Notes: a model not told the origin generated them from the letters alone. A stretch of DNA of 64,000 nucleotides from Aldehydirespirator sp965116665 (GCA_965116665.1 OZ220709.1:248001-312000); one strand, 5' to 3'; shown: positions 48,858 through 57,551, counted from the stretch's first letter. Numbers and translations are program-made.

Positions 48858-49703
48858 TCACGGGTCGATGTCGGCCGCGATCAGATCGGCCATCATCTTC
48901 CGGGCGTTGCCGGTCAGCGCACCGTCCACCACCGGCAACTCGGTGCCGTCGATACGGGCGATCGACTGAACGGTGCGGGTGGAGGATGCCAGGAAGGCCT
49001 CGGGAACGCCCGGCAGTTCCGCCACCGGCAGGTGCGACTCGGCGATGTCGAGGCGCTCCAGCAGCAGCGCCCGGGTGACGCCGGCCAGACAGCCGGTGTC
49101 CAGCGGCGAGGTGTGCAGCCTCTCGCCGTCGGACCAGAAGATGTTTGACCCGGTGCCCTCGCTCACCCGGCCCCGGGTGTCGGCGAAGATCGCCTCCGAG
49201 GCGCCCCGCTCGCGGGCCATGTCGAGGGCCAGCACGTTCTCGGCGTAGGACGTGGTCTTGACGCCGGCCATGCCTCCACGCTCGTTGCGGACGAACGGCA
49301 CCACCGCCACCGCGGTGCCCGGCGGGTAGTCGGGCGGCCGGTTGCCGGCGATCACGATCGTGGACGGCGCCGCGCCGCTGCGTCCCGAGCCGAGGGGTCC
49401 GCCGCCGCTGGTGGCGGTGATCCGCACGATCCCGGCCCGGGGCGCGGCGTCGAGACACTGGGTGACGGCCGCCCGCAACTCGTCGTCGCTGTGGGGGCAC
49501 TCGAAGCGCAGGACCCGGGCCGAGCGGCGCAGACGTTCGAGGTGGCGCCGCACCGCGAAGGCGGCCGCCCCCTTGTCGCCCCGTACCACGAGCAGCGTCT
49601 CGAACACGCCGTCGCCCACGATCACCCCGTGGTCGTCGGCCCGCAGATGCGGTTGATCGGGCTCGACCATCCGGCCGTTCAGCCACACGGCTTGCGCGCT
49701 CAT
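48858..49703 (-). CDS. Class IV (branched-chain/4-amino-4-deoxychorismate lyase-like) aminotransferase
   Basis: A 281-residue PLP enzyme of fold type IV. The opening VWLNGRMVEPDQPHLRADDHG and GVFETLLVVRG are family marks. The PLP lysine lies in AGVKTTSYAENVLAL, and GRVSEGTGSNIFW plus GVTRALLLE bind the phosphate. Sequence alone does not separate pabC (folate) from ilvE or D-amino-acid types. The ATG at 49703 has TAGTTT seven bases upstream. The frame stays open further upstream, but that stretch overlaps the DM13 gene on the other strand. Confidence 0.88.
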   Translation of the reverse strand: MSAQAVWLNGRMVEPDQPHLRADDHGVIVGDGVFETLLVVRGDKGAAAFAVRRHLERLRRSARVLRFECPHSDDELRAAVTQCLDAAPRAGIVRITATSGGGPLGSGRSGAAPSTIVIAGNRPPDYPPGTAVAVVPFVRNERGGMAGVKTTSYAENVLALDMARERGASEAIFADTRGRVSEGTGSNIFWSDGERLHTSPLDTGCLAGVTRALLLERLDIAESHLPVAELPGVPEAFLASSTRTVQSIARIDGTELPVVDGALTGNARKMMADLIAADIDP

Positions 49704-49710
49704 CGGCACG

Positions 49711-49716
49711 AAACTA
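49711..49716 (-). promoter_or_regulatory. Candidate -10 box (TAGTTT), leaderless spacing
   Basis: On the minus strand TAGTTT ends seven bases before ATG 49703. On the plus strand GATACT (49794-49799) is placed in the same way before ATG 49807, so the short divergent region holds two such promoters. Confidence 0.4.
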
Positions 49717-49806
49717 CCGGAGGGAGCGCGATCGGCAGTTGCCGGCTTCCGCCGAGGCCCGGAGAACCCGTGAAATTTTCGACCCCGAGCGGCGATACTC
49801 AGGGTT

Positions 49807-50667
49807 ATGAGATCCTGGATCAAGCGGCATTGGCGCTGGGCGCTTCCGGCTGGGGTGGTACTGGCGGGGGTGGCAGCCTGGCTCGTGTTCGGCTTCTTCG
49901 CCTTCCAGACGTACTTCCAAGACGACGAGGTCGACGAGGCCCTCCCGTTCTTCGCGGCAGGCCCGGCGCCGTCGGGCATGGCCGGCGACGAGACGACCGC
50001 AGAGATGGCCGACGCCATGAACAAGGCCATGGACGAGCTGGACATGCCGATGACCGACGAGGTCGACGAGCCGATGCCCGATATGGAGGGCACCACGGCC
50101 GCACCGGAGGGCCAGGCAGCCGGGACCGGCGACGAGTCGATCCCGGAGTCCGGCGTCCCCGCGCCAGAAGTCGCCGACGCTGAGGACCCGGGGGCAGAGG
50201 CCGAGGCCTCCCAGCCCGAGGTCGTCGAGCCCGAGGTCGTCGAGCCCGAGGTCGTCGAGCCCGAGGTCGTCGAGCCCGAGGTCGTCGAGCCCGAGGTCGT
50301 CGAGCCCGAGGTCGTCGAGCCTCAGATCATCGTGGAGGCGGCCGGATCGTTCATCGACCGCTCACACCCCACCGAGGGCGTCGCCCAGGTCCTGGGCGAC
50401 GGCAGCGGTCAGCGGTTCCTGCGCCTCGAGGACTTCCGCACCGACAACGGCCCCGACCTGAACGTGTACCTGTCGGCCGCGCCTCCCGACGCCCCCAGGG
50501 GTGACTTCGATGACGACTTCGTCGACCTCGGCGACCTCAAGGGCAACGTCGGCTCACAGAACTACGAGATCCCCGCCGGGCTCGACCTGGACCACTACTC
50601 GACCGTGGCCATCTGGTGTGTGCGCTTCGGGGTGGTGTTCGGGGCGGCCGAGCTCATCACCAGCTGA
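49807..50667 (+). CDS. Membrane-anchored DM13-domain protein with a PEVVE repeat stalk
   Basis: A 286-residue surface protein. A basic start and a helix at residues 12-34 anchor it. An acidic linker rich in Asp, Glu, Met and Pro follows, then seven exact PEVVE repeats (residues 137-171). The C-terminal DM13 domain (residues 178-286) contains GSFIDRSHP, FRTDNGPDLNVYLSA and the conserved VAIWCVRFGVVFGAAEL with its single cysteine. DM13 domains are proposed to take part in extracellular redox or electron transfer. The gene ends with an 11-base convergent overlap with the next gene. Confidence 0.85.
   Translation: MRSWIKRHWRWALPAGVVLAGVAAWLVFGFFAFQTYFQDDEVDEALPFFAAGPAPSGMAGDETTAEMADAMNKAMDELDMPMTDEVDEPMPDMEGTTAAPEGQAAGTGDESIPESGVPAPEVADAEDPGAEAEASQPEVVEPEVVEPEVVEPEVVEPEVVEPEVVEPEVVEPQIIVEAAGSFIDRSHPTEGVAQVLGDGSGQRFLRLEDFRTDNGPDLNVYLSAAPPDAPRGDFDDDFVDLGDLKGNVGSQNYEIPAGLDLDHYSTVAIWCVRFGVVFGAAELITS
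50215..50319. repeat. Seven 15-base in-frame tandem repeats
   Basis: CCCGAGGTCGTCGAG is repeated seven times without a mismatch and encodes PEVVE seven times in the stalk of the DM13 protein. Exact DNA identity suggests recent slippage and a variable copy number. Confidence 0.95.
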
Positions 50668-51874
50668 GCGTCGAGTCGAGCAGGAACGACGTTCCTGGCG
50701 AGGGATCCGCGCCCAGACCGGCCAGCTCGACGACGAGCCAGCCCTTGTCCTGTTCGGGAGGCTCGGTCAGCGCGATTATGAGTGTCGGTGTCTGGTCGGT
50801 GGTCAGCCACGCCACGGAGGTCGAGTCCTCGGACCATTGCGGCCGGCCGTAGCCGCCCACGTCCAGGAGGCGCAGCTGCCGGGTGTCGAGATCGAAGAGC
50901 CACGCCGGGCTGGTGTCGTTGAGCAGCCACCGACCGTTGGGCGATACGGAGATGCCGGCTACTTCGGCCACGAACTCCTTGGGCAACTCGGTGGCCTGAT
51001 CGGTGGCGGCGTCGACGGTCACCACCGCGCAGGCGAGTCTCTCGTCGCAGCGCTGCTCCACCCGAAGCCCGCCACTCCCCGCGAGCTGCCGGTGCTCGCT
51101 CACGACCTGGAATCCTGCGAGTGTCGGCCGGAATGTCCTGCCCACCGGGGGAGTGACCAGCAGGTCACGGTCCGGGACGACTAGAACCTCGGAGCCGGGG
51201 GGTGCTCGCAGCTCACCGGTCAGGGCTCCGTAGTCCTGCAGGGCGTTGAACCGTATGGCGCCGTCAGGGCCGTAGGGCCGGCTCATCACCCAGTAGGCCA
51301 CCAGCACATCATTCGAGGGCACCAGCACTGCGTCGGAGGCCACGAGCACCGCGGTCGGCGGGTCGTCGGCGAGGGACAAGCCCACCGTGCGCTTGCCGTC
51401 GGAGAAGAGCTCCATATCGGCGAGGCCCAGGACCGACCCCGACATCTCGATGGGCAAACGCTCCACCGTTCCGGTAGTGAGGTCCAGCAGGGCGACGTGG
51501 CTGCCGCTCAGATAGATGATCTCGCCGTCGAGGTCGCTGAAGGGCGCCGCGGGCGCCGCGGGCGCCGCACCCGGCAGCTCCTCGCCTTCGGGGGCCACGT
51601 CGACCAAGCTCTCGGGCTCCCGCAGAGGGCTGCTGGTAGTGGGAACCTCGAAGGGCTCCCCCTCCTGCGGGTCCGAACCCTGGCTGTCGGTGCTGCTGCC
51701 ATCGCCGGTGAGGCTCAGCAGCCACAGCAACCCGACAAGGGCGATGAGCACGCCGACAAGCCCGGCGGCGGCCGGCAACCGGCGCGAGTTCTCGCTGGCC
51801 CCGCCGCCCTCATGGCCGTCCGGCCCCGAGCCGCCGCCGGTGTCGTCGCGGCCGTGCAGCGGCGCCGCGTCCAT
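50657..51874 (-). CDS. Membrane-anchored extracytoplasmic protein of unknown function
   Basis: A 405-residue protein with a polar N-terminus, one membrane helix (about residues 36-58, LVGVLIALVGLLWLLSL), a Ser/Pro/Glu linker and a large domain. The domain has repeated strands that recall a propeller: GEIIYLSGSHVALLDLTTGTV, WLLNDTSPAWLFDLDTRQL and PQWSEDSTSVAWLTT. It resembles the sensor-like domains of LpqB-type proteins but is not assigned. Two cysteines (RCDERLACAVV) may form a disulfide. An upstream ATG at 51895 would add seven residues; 51874 is preferred because the extra ones look non-native. Confidence 0.6.
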   Translation of the reverse strand: MDAAPLHGRDDTGGGSGPDGHEGGGASENSRRLPAAAGLVGVLIALVGLLWLLSLTGDGSSTDSQGSDPQEGEPFEVPTTSSPLREPESLVDVAPEGEELPGAAPAAPAAPFSDLDGEIIYLSGSHVALLDLTTGTVERLPIEMSGSVLGLADMELFSDGKRTVGLSLADDPPTAVLVASDAVLVPSNDVLVAYWVMSRPYGPDGAIRFNALQDYGALTGELRAPPGSEVLVVPDRDLLVTPPVGRTFRPTLAGFQVVSEHRQLAGSGGLRVEQRCDERLACAVVTVDAATDQATELPKEFVAEVAGISVSPNGRWLLNDTSPAWLFDLDTRQLRLLDVGGYGRPQWSEDSTSVAWLTTDQTPTLIIALTEPPEQDKGWLVVELAGLGADPSPGTSFLLDSTLSW

Positions 51875-51927
51875 ACCGGCACCGTAGTTGCACATGCTGC
51901 GATGAGCAGCCTGAGCAACCGCTGGGT

Positions 51928-52968
51928 GTGACGACCGGGGACGTTGTCGGTGGATGGAGGGGGTTGGTGGCTTCGGCGATCAACGAGCAGATCGCCCAGG
52001 CACTCGCGTTCGTCGTGCGAAACATGCGTGTCGGTGCACGCAAGGACCCTGCTCGTGTGAACCTGCCCGAGTACAGCTCACGGGCGGTCTTCGAGGCTCT
52101 GGTGAACGCCGTCGTGCACCGCGACTACTCGATCCAGGGCAGCAGAATCCGGTTAGCGATCTTCTCTGACCGCCTCGAGTTGAGATCACCAGGTGGGCTG
52201 CCCAACAACCTGACCGTCGAGAGCATGATGGAGCGGCAAGTGACTCGCAACCAGGTGCTCGCATCGATCCTCGGCCGCATGAGCGTCGGTGAGATCGAGG
52301 GCGCCGGCGGCCGGCAGTACTTCATGGAGCGGCGCGGCGACGGCGTCTCCATCATCAGCCGCGAGACCAGCGAACTGTCCGGCAGGGACGCACAGTTCCG
52401 GGCCATCGACGATTCGGAGTTGTGCCTTACTCTCCCCGCCGCAGAGGTCCACGCGGACCCGGCCACCGTGGTGGTCACGGTGCGAAGCGGCGGATCACCG
52501 CTCACCGGCGCGGATGTGCTGGCCCTGTTCCCGAACAACACCTGGAAGGGGAGCCGAACCGACGCCGACGGCGAGGCCCGCCTGGACCTGCACTCGGTTC
52601 ACCTGCCCATGACGGTGTTCGTGGCTAGCGAGGGCTACGCGGCGCACGTCGAAAGCGGCTGGCTGCCGATGGAACGAGCGCTCGCAGTCGAGTTGGCCCC
52701 CAAGGCAGGCGGCGGTTCAGTCGTGTTCGCAGAATCGACCGGTCACCTGCCCGGTCTTGCCGGTCGGCTCAACCCGATTCTCGACACCAGCCACAGGACC
52801 TACCTCTATGCCTCCAACATCGCCATCAACGGCGGGAAACAGCAGCCGGTGCCCTTCGTGCCCGGTGAGGAGGACCTGCACCTGATGGACGCCGACGGCA
52901 AGTCGTTGCTCGTGCGGGTCGTAGCCATTGCAGGACGGTCGTCGGTCCTCGACTACGGCCCCACCTGA
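51928..52968 (+). CDS. HATPase (RecG-like, Schlafen-associated) protein lacking its N-terminal domain
   Basis: The first 110 residues match the HATPase_c_4 domain that normally follows an AlbA_2/Schlafen DNA-binding domain: LPEYSSRAVFEALVNAVVHRD (N-box), then DRLELRSPGGLPNNLTVE and RNQVLASILGRMSVGEIEGAGG. The preceding AlbA_2 part, about 200 residues in typical members, is missing; coding similarity begins directly at the GTG start. The C-terminal 170 residues read like a carboxypeptidase-regulatory-type beta sandwich (TVVVTVRSGGSPLTGADVLAL). It is probably a truncated accessory gene. It lies in the patch next to tRNA-Ser(GGA). Confidence 0.6.
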   Translation: MTTGDVVGGWRGLVASAINEQIAQALAFVVRNMRVGARKDPARVNLPEYSSRAVFEALVNAVVHRDYSIQGSRIRLAIFSDRLELRSPGGLPNNLTVESMMERQVTRNQVLASILGRMSVGEIEGAGGRQYFMERRGDGVSIISRETSELSGRDAQFRAIDDSELCLTLPAAEVHADPATVVVTVRSGGSPLTGADVLALFPNNTWKGSRTDADGEARLDLHSVHLPMTVFVASEGYAAHVESGWLPMERALAVELAPKAGGGSVVFAESTGHLPGLAGRLNPILDTSHRTYLYASNIAINGGKQQPVPFVPGEEDLHLMDADGKSLLVRVVAIAGRSSVLDYGPT

Positions 52969-53001
52969 GAACCGCCGATCCTGACGAACCCCCGTCGCGC
53001 C

Positions 53002-53826
53002 ATGGCCACCGACGACGCATCTGGCCCGCTCACGGTCATCGGCATCGACTGCGCGGCCCAGCCCGAGAACGTCGGCATCGCTGTAGGGCGTCGTTCCCGA
53101 GGCGCCACCCGTGTTGAGCTGGTCCCTTGGGGCGAACGCATGGGGTGGGACGGGCTCGCCGAAGCTACGGCCGACTTGATCGAGAAGGAAGCCCCCAACT
53201 CGGTTCTGCTTGCTCTCGACGCGCCGCTGGGCTGGCCGCAAGCATTAGCAGAGACACTGTCTGCGCACTTTGCCGGAAAGGCCCCACGATTCAAGGCGAA
53301 TGAGATGTTCCGGCGCCGGACCGATTGCGTGGTTAAGGAGAAGCTGAACAAACAGCCGCTGGATGTCGGTGCTGACAAGATTGCTAGGGCTGCTCACGCC
53401 GCGTTGCGATTCCTCGATCTACTCCGTGAGGCCACCGGGCTCCCGGTGCCGTTGGCGTGGTCGCCCGGCCAGCCGACGGGGGTCAGCGCCATTGAGGTGT
53501 ATCCCGCCGCAACGTTGATCGCCTACGGCCTCTTGCCGAGCAAGAGCTACAAGCAGAGCACCAACGAGAGCAAGAACAGGCGCCACAAGTTGGTAGAGCG
53601 GCTCGCCGACATCGTCGAACTCAATGAGCCGACCTGCAAAGAGATGGTCGCCCGCCACGACCTGCTGGATGCCGCGGTTTGCGTGATTGCCGGTGTCGAC
53701 TTCGCAGAAGGCGACGTCGTCGAGCCCCTCAGCGAGGAGATCGAGCAGGCCAAGCGCGAGGGCTGGATCTGGTTCAAGGCCTCGCGATCTGAGACTGGAG
53801 GTTGCGACTGCCGCGCCGGGCGCTGA
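53002..53826 (+). CDS. DUF429 protein (RNase H-like fold)
   Basis: A 274-residue DUF429 protein. Acidic residues compatible with an RNase H-like fold are visible in VIGIDCAAQPENVGIAV, LLALDAPLGWP and the C-terminal RHDLLDAAVCVIAG. FRRRTDCVV and AIEVYPAATL are also typical of the family. The biochemical role is unknown; members are often in mobile regions. Codon and base use in the second half (AAGAGCTACAAGCAGAGCACC and similar) is less GC-rich than the surroundings. It ends 90 bases before the 3' end of tRNA-Ser(GGA). Confidence 0.8.
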   Translation: MATDDASGPLTVIGIDCAAQPENVGIAVGRRSRGATRVELVPWGERMGWDGLAEATADLIEKEAPNSVLLALDAPLGWPQALAETLSAHFAGKAPRFKANEMFRRRTDCVVKEKLNKQPLDVGADKIARAAHAALRFLDLLREATGLPVPLAWSPGQPTGVSAIEVYPAATLIAYGLLPSKSYKQSTNESKNRRHKLVERLADIVELNEPTCKEMVARHDLLDAAVCVIAGVDFAEGDVVEPLSEEIEQAKREGWIWFKASRSETGGCDCRAGR

Positions 53827-53916
53827 CCGCGACCTCCTGCTGGTCTCTGTCGTCCATCAGGTCTTCCTCTCACGAAAGACGCCGACTGTCAACAACCTCC
53901 GTCAGTTCATGAAGCG

Positions 53917-54001
53917 CGGAGGGTATGGGATTTGAACCCATGGAGGCTCTCGCCTCACACGCTTTCCAAGCGTGCCCATTCGGCCGCTCTGGCAACCCTC
54001 C
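53917..54001 (-). tRNA. tRNA-Ser (GGA)
   Basis: On the minus strand it starts GGAGGGTTGCCAGAGCGG. The acceptor GGAGGGT pairs with ACCCTCC. The anticodon stem CACGC/GCGTG encloses TTGGAAA (anticodon GGA). A long variable arm (GAGGCGAGAGCCTC) and T arm GGGTTCAAATCCC confirm a serine tRNA. The discriminator is G and CCA is not encoded. Confidence 0.95.
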
Positions 54002-54100
54002 CCGATCCCGGGCGATCGGGCTGAGACCGGCGGGTCCCATCCCGGCGCTGCGGGTCCGGACCCGCGAGGGTATCGTGTGCACCCCAGCGCCCGTTTCGGG

Positions 54101-54212
54101 GTGTGACGGCCGGGTCCTGTGCAACGGGTGCCTGTGAACCGGGTCAGGGCCGGAAGGCAGCAGCTCTCAGCAGTACCACCCGGGTGCCGCAGACCGCCTG
54201 GCCGTCACTCCC
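54101..54212 (+). ncRNA. ffs: Signal recognition particle RNA (small bacterial type)
   Basis: The 112-base hairpin is closed by GTGACGGCC (54105-54113) and GGCCGTCAC (54200-54208), extended by outer GGG/CCC pairs. The tip holds the conserved SRP54-binding loop (GGTCAGGGCCGGAAGGCAGC, then AGCTCTCAGCAG). It lies just upstream of dnaX, the usual actinobacterial position. Confidence 0.93.
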
Positions 54213-54291
54213 GGGAACGGGCGCCGGCGCGCCGGTGAAGCCGCGGCCGAGAACCCCAGGGCATGGACCGCGGGGTGTCACAGTCCACGTC

Positions 54292-54297
54292 TAGAGT
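54292..54297 (+). promoter_or_regulatory. Candidate -10 box (TAGAGT) for dnaX
   Basis: TAGAGT ends eight bases before GTG 54306 but only two before GTG 54300. This favours 54306 as the dnaX start on a leaderless transcript. Confidence 0.45.
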
Positions 54298-54305
54298 CGG
54301 TGCCG

Positions 54306-56261
54306 GTGGCCTACCAGTCCCTCTACCGCCGCTACCGGCCCCAGAAGTTCAGCGAGATAAAGGGCCAGGACCATGTCGTGCGGGCCCTGCATACCGCGGT
54401 GCGCGAGAACACGGTCGGGCACGCCTATCTGCTGCACGGTCCCCGGGGCAGTGGCAAGACCTCCACGGCCCGCGTGCTGGCCAAGGCCCTGAACTGCACC
54501 GACCTCGGTGACGACGGCGAGCCCTGCTGCGTCTGCGAGTCCTGCGTCTCGATCGCGGAGGGCCGGTCCTTCGACCTCCAGGAGCTCGACGCCGCCTCGA
54601 ACAACAAGGTCGACGACATGCGGACCCTGCTGGAGCGGGTCAACCTGGCCTCGCCGGGCCGGGCCAAGGTGTACCTGCTCGACGAGGTCCACATGCTCAC
54701 CGCCGGAGCCGAGAACGCGCTGCTCAAGACCCTCGAGGAGCCCCCCGCCCACGTGACCTGGGTGCTGGCCACCACCGAGCCCCACAAGGTGGTGCAGACC
54801 ATCCGGAGCCGCTGCCAGGTCTTCGAGTTGGGGCTGATCTCCGCCGACATCATGGCGGACCACCTCCGGTTCGTCGTCGCCGACGCCGGGCTGGACGCCG
54901 GCAGCGAGGCCATCGACCATGCGGTGGCCGCGGGCGGCGGCTCGGTGCGCGACACCCTCACCGCCCTCGAGCGGGTGGTGGCCGGCGGCGGCACGGCCGA
55001 CCTGGACACCTCGACCGACGCCATCCTCGCGGCGGTGGCCGGCGGCGACCGGGCCGCCGCGCTCTCGGCTGTCGGTGACGCCATCGGCAGGGGTCGGGAC
55101 CCCCGAACCATCGGCGAGATGGCGCTGGCCGGGCTGCGCGACGCCTTCCTGACCGCGATGGGGGATCCGCCCGCCCGCCTCTCCGAGCACGAGCGGGCCA
55201 GAGCGGCCGACCTTGCCGGCGGCATGGCGCCCGCCGCCATCACCAGAGCGCTGGAGACCCTGGGTCGGGCTCTGATCGAGATGCGGCAGGCGCCCGATCC
55301 CAGGGTCGACATCGAGGTCGCTCTGGTCAGGCTCTGCCAGCCCGACGAGGACCGGTCCCTGGAGGCTCTGGCCCAGCGGGTGCGGCAACTGGAGGCCCGC
55401 CTGGACGGCTCGCCCGGCTTCACGCCAGCAGCTCCGCGTCCGGCACCGGCTCGCCCGGAGCCGCCGCCCCCGCCCACACAGCAGACCGGTTCTCCGGCTC
55501 CGTCGGCGGCCGCGCCGGCCCGCCGGGCGCTCTCGGAGCAGCAGGCACCGGCCCCCGAGGCGCCGCCGGAGCCCGCAGCCGCACCCGAACCAGCCGGTGG
55601 TCGGGCCGCAGCCGCCCGCCGGGCGCTGTCGGAGCAGCGGGCATCGGTCCCCGAGGCGCCGCCCGCGCCGGCGGCCATCAGCGCCGGAGGGCCCGCACCG
55701 GCGGCGCCGCCTCCCGTGCCCGTGCCCGACCTTGCCGCGATGCGCCCCCGCAGCCCGACGGAGGTGGTCGACCTGGCCCGTCGGCATCTGGCCCTGGAGC
55801 CGCCGTTCGTGGTGGCAAGGGCCAAAGAGCTGGAGCCCGACAAACAGCGCCGGCGCGATCCGGACCAGTTGCAGGTGTTGTGGCAGGACCTCCTGGAACA
55901 CGCGCCCAAAGCCAGCACGGAGCCGGCACCGTCTACGACAGCGCCGGCGGCTGAAGCACCTGCGCCGGCACCGTCGGGCATGGCACCGCCGGCTGGTGCG
56001 CCCGAGGCGGACCCCCCGGCAACGCAGCCCCGGGACCGGCCCGAGCCCGAGGCTGACCCGCCGCCGACCGAGCCGGACCCCGAGTCCTCGTCGCCCGACC
56101 CCGGAGACGACGTCGACAGCTTCGACCTCGAGGAACTCCACGCCCTCGACGAGGCCCCCAGCCACGCCCACGACATCGAACAGAAGCTCAGGTCGGCCTT
56201 CCCCGGCACGGAGTTCGCGGTGCTTCCCGACCCCGACGACGAGGCCGGGAGCGAGCCGTAG
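54306..56261 (+). CDS. dnaX: DNA polymerase III subunits gamma and tau
   Basis: A 651-residue clamp-loader ATPase. It opens YQSLYRRYRPQKFSEIKGQD. Walker A is HGPRGSGKTSTA near residue 42, the zinc module is CCVCESC near 74, Walker B is VYLLDEVHML near 120, and the SRC motif is in IRSRCQVFEL. The tau-specific C-terminal half is very rich in Ala, Pro and Glu and ends acidic (EFAVLPDPDDEAGSEP). It carries two 40-residue Ala/Pro repeats with RRALSEQ. The start at 54306 is preferred on promoter spacing. recR follows after 13 bases. Confidence 0.95.
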   Translation: MAYQSLYRRYRPQKFSEIKGQDHVVRALHTAVRENTVGHAYLLHGPRGSGKTSTARVLAKALNCTDLGDDGEPCCVCESCVSIAEGRSFDLQELDAASNNKVDDMRTLLERVNLASPGRAKVYLLDEVHMLTAGAENALLKTLEEPPAHVTWVLATTEPHKVVQTIRSRCQVFELGLISADIMADHLRFVVADAGLDAGSEAIDHAVAAGGGSVRDTLTALERVVAGGGTADLDTSTDAILAAVAGGDRAAALSAVGDAIGRGRDPRTIGEMALAGLRDAFLTAMGDPPARLSEHERARAADLAGGMAPAAITRALETLGRALIEMRQAPDPRVDIEVALVRLCQPDEDRSLEALAQRVRQLEARLDGSPGFTPAAPRPAPARPEPPPPPTQQTGSPAPSAAAPARRALSEQQAPAPEAPPEPAAAPEPAGGRAAAARRALSEQRASVPEAPPAPAAISAGGPAPAAPPPVPVPDLAAMRPRSPTEVVDLARRHLALEPPFVVARAKELEPDKQRRRDPDQLQVLWQDLLEHAPKASTEPAPSTTAPAAEAPAPAPSGMAPPAGAPEADPPATQPRDRPEPEADPPPTEPDPESSSPDPGDDVDSFDLEELHALDEAPSHAHDIEQKLRSAFPGTEFAVLPDPDDEAGSEP

Positions 56262-56274
56262 TGCGAGCGGCGCC

Positions 56275-56883
56275 GTGAGCTACTCCAGCGCGGTTCAGGA
56301 GCTGATCGATCAGCTGGGACGGCTCCCCGGTATAGGCCCCAAGTCGGCCCAGCGGGTGGCGTTCCACCTGCTGAAGGTGCCGGCCGAGGACGCCAACCGC
56401 CTGGCCCGGGCCATATCCGACGCCAAGGAGAAGGTGTCGTACTGCCCCCGCTGCTTCAACCTGTCCGAGCAGGGCGGCGAGTGCACGGTGTGCCGGGACC
56501 CCAAGCGGGAGCCGCGGTTCGTCTGCGTGGTCGAGGACGCCCAGGACGTGGTGGCCGTCGAGCGCACCGGAGAGTTCCATGGCCGCTACCACGTGCTGCA
56601 GGGGGCGTTCAGCCCGATCGACGGCGTGGGCGTCGATCAACTCCGCATCAAGGAATTGCTGGCCCGGGTGACCGAGGAGGACATCGAGGAGGTGATCGTG
56701 GCCACCAACCCCAACCTGGAGGGCGAGGCCACCGCGATGCTGGTCCACCGGTACCTGAAGCCCGCGGGCGTGCGGGTGACCCGCATCGCCAGCGGGCTGC
56801 CGGTCGGCGGCGACCTCGAGTACGCCGACGAGCTCACCCTGGGCCGGGCCTTCGAGGGCCGCAGATCGCTCGAAGAAGCCTGA
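56275..56883 (+). CDS. recR: Recombination mediator RecR
   Basis: A 202-residue DNA-repair protein that loads RecA with RecF and RecO. The N-terminal helix-hairpin-helix LPGIGPKSAQR, the zinc finger CPRC...CTVC (residues 61-76), the Toprim segments VCVVEDAQDV and EEVIVATNPNLEGEAT, and the Walker-like ending VTRIASGLPVGGDLEYADELTL are all present. The GTG start is fixed by in-frame stops just upstream. It is co-transcribed with dnaX. Confidence 0.96.
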   Translation: MSYSSAVQELIDQLGRLPGIGPKSAQRVAFHLLKVPAEDANRLARAISDAKEKVSYCPRCFNLSEQGGECTVCRDPKREPRFVCVVEDAQDVVAVERTGEFHGRYHVLQGAFSPIDGVGVDQLRIKELLARVTEEDIEEVIVATNPNLEGEATAMLVHRYLKPAGVRVTRIASGLPVGGDLEYADELTLGRAFEGRRSLEEA

Positions 56884-56986
56884 AACCCCGCCGCGGATGA
56901 GCCGCTCGCATCAGTTCTTTGCGAGCCGCGATCCGGCTCGTTAGTCTGCTGGCTGTTCTTCGCCTGCTGGGTGCGGAACGTTAGGT

Positions 56987-57038
56987 GCCGGAGCGACTCC
57001 CCGCTTCCCTGCTAGTGACGTGAGGGAGCCGCTCCGGC
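56987..57038 (+). terminator. Long hairpin after recR
   Basis: Arms GCCGGAGCGACTCC (56987-57000) and GGAGCCGCTCCGGC (57025-57038) pair at 13 of 14 positions around a 24-base loop. No T tract follows. It is the strongest structure in the 269-base gap between recR and the next gene and could end the dnaX-recR transcript or be part of an unidentified RNA. The rest of the gap shows nothing else recognisable. Confidence 0.4.
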
Positions 57039-57152
57039 GCTTCGCATGATGGCAGACGGCCGTCGGGGAACGCTAGTTGTTCACCGGCAGTGTCGAATTT
57101 GGCCAGACAACCAAGAGACTGATTGAAAATCTCTCGCGATATCACACCGTTC

Positions 57153-57551
57153 ATGCTTACCGAGATCGATCATGTGGCCATAGCCGTCCGGGACTTGGAC
57201 GCCGCCGTCGCCTGGTACCGGGACGCTCTCGGCGCTGAGGTCGAGCACCGCGAGACGGTGGAGCGCGACGGTGTGGAGGAGGCCCTGCTGGCGGTGGCCG
57301 AGAGTTACGTCCAGCTGCTATCGCCCACACGGGACGACTCGCCGGTGGCCAAGTTCCTCGACAAGCGGGGCGAGGGCCTCCACCACGTGGGCTACCGGGT
57401 GGAGGACTGCCGCGCCGCGCTGGAAGCGATGGTGCGGGCCGGGGCCACTCCCATCGACACGGAGCCGAGGCCGGGCAGCCGCAACACCACCATCGCGTTC
57501 ATCCACCCCAAGGGATCCTTCGGCACCCTGATCGAGCTGGTCCAGGAGTAG
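57153..57551 (+). CDS. mce: Methylmalonyl-CoA epimerase-like VOC protein
   Basis: A 132-residue VOC protein that matches methylmalonyl-CoA epimerase: TEIDHVAIAVRDLDAAVAWY at the start, the LHHVGYRVEDCRAAL second module and the terminal GTLIELVQE glutamate. The two His and the Glu would bind cobalt or another divalent metal. It would interconvert R- and S-methylmalonyl-CoA in propionate metabolism. The ATG at 57153 is preferred over a TTG 30 bases earlier. GATATC at 57138-57143 is a possible leaderless -10 box. The next gene starts 13 bases on. Confidence 0.85.
   Translation: MLTEIDHVAIAVRDLDAAVAWYRDALGAEVEHRETVERDGVEEALLAVAESYVQLLSPTRDDSPVAKFLDKRGEGLHHVGYRVEDCRAALEAMVRAGATPIDTEPRPGSRNTTIAFIHPKGSFGTLIELVQE

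Noticed and set aside
48858..50096. Extension of the class IV aminotransferase to 50096
   Set aside because: The extra residues lie antisense to the DM13 gene and show no family similarity. A leaderless promoter fits the start at 49703.
57123..57152. TTG start at 57123 for the epimerase-like gene
   Set aside because: It would add ten residues not seen in the family before the strand that normally opens the protein; ATG 57153 fits better.
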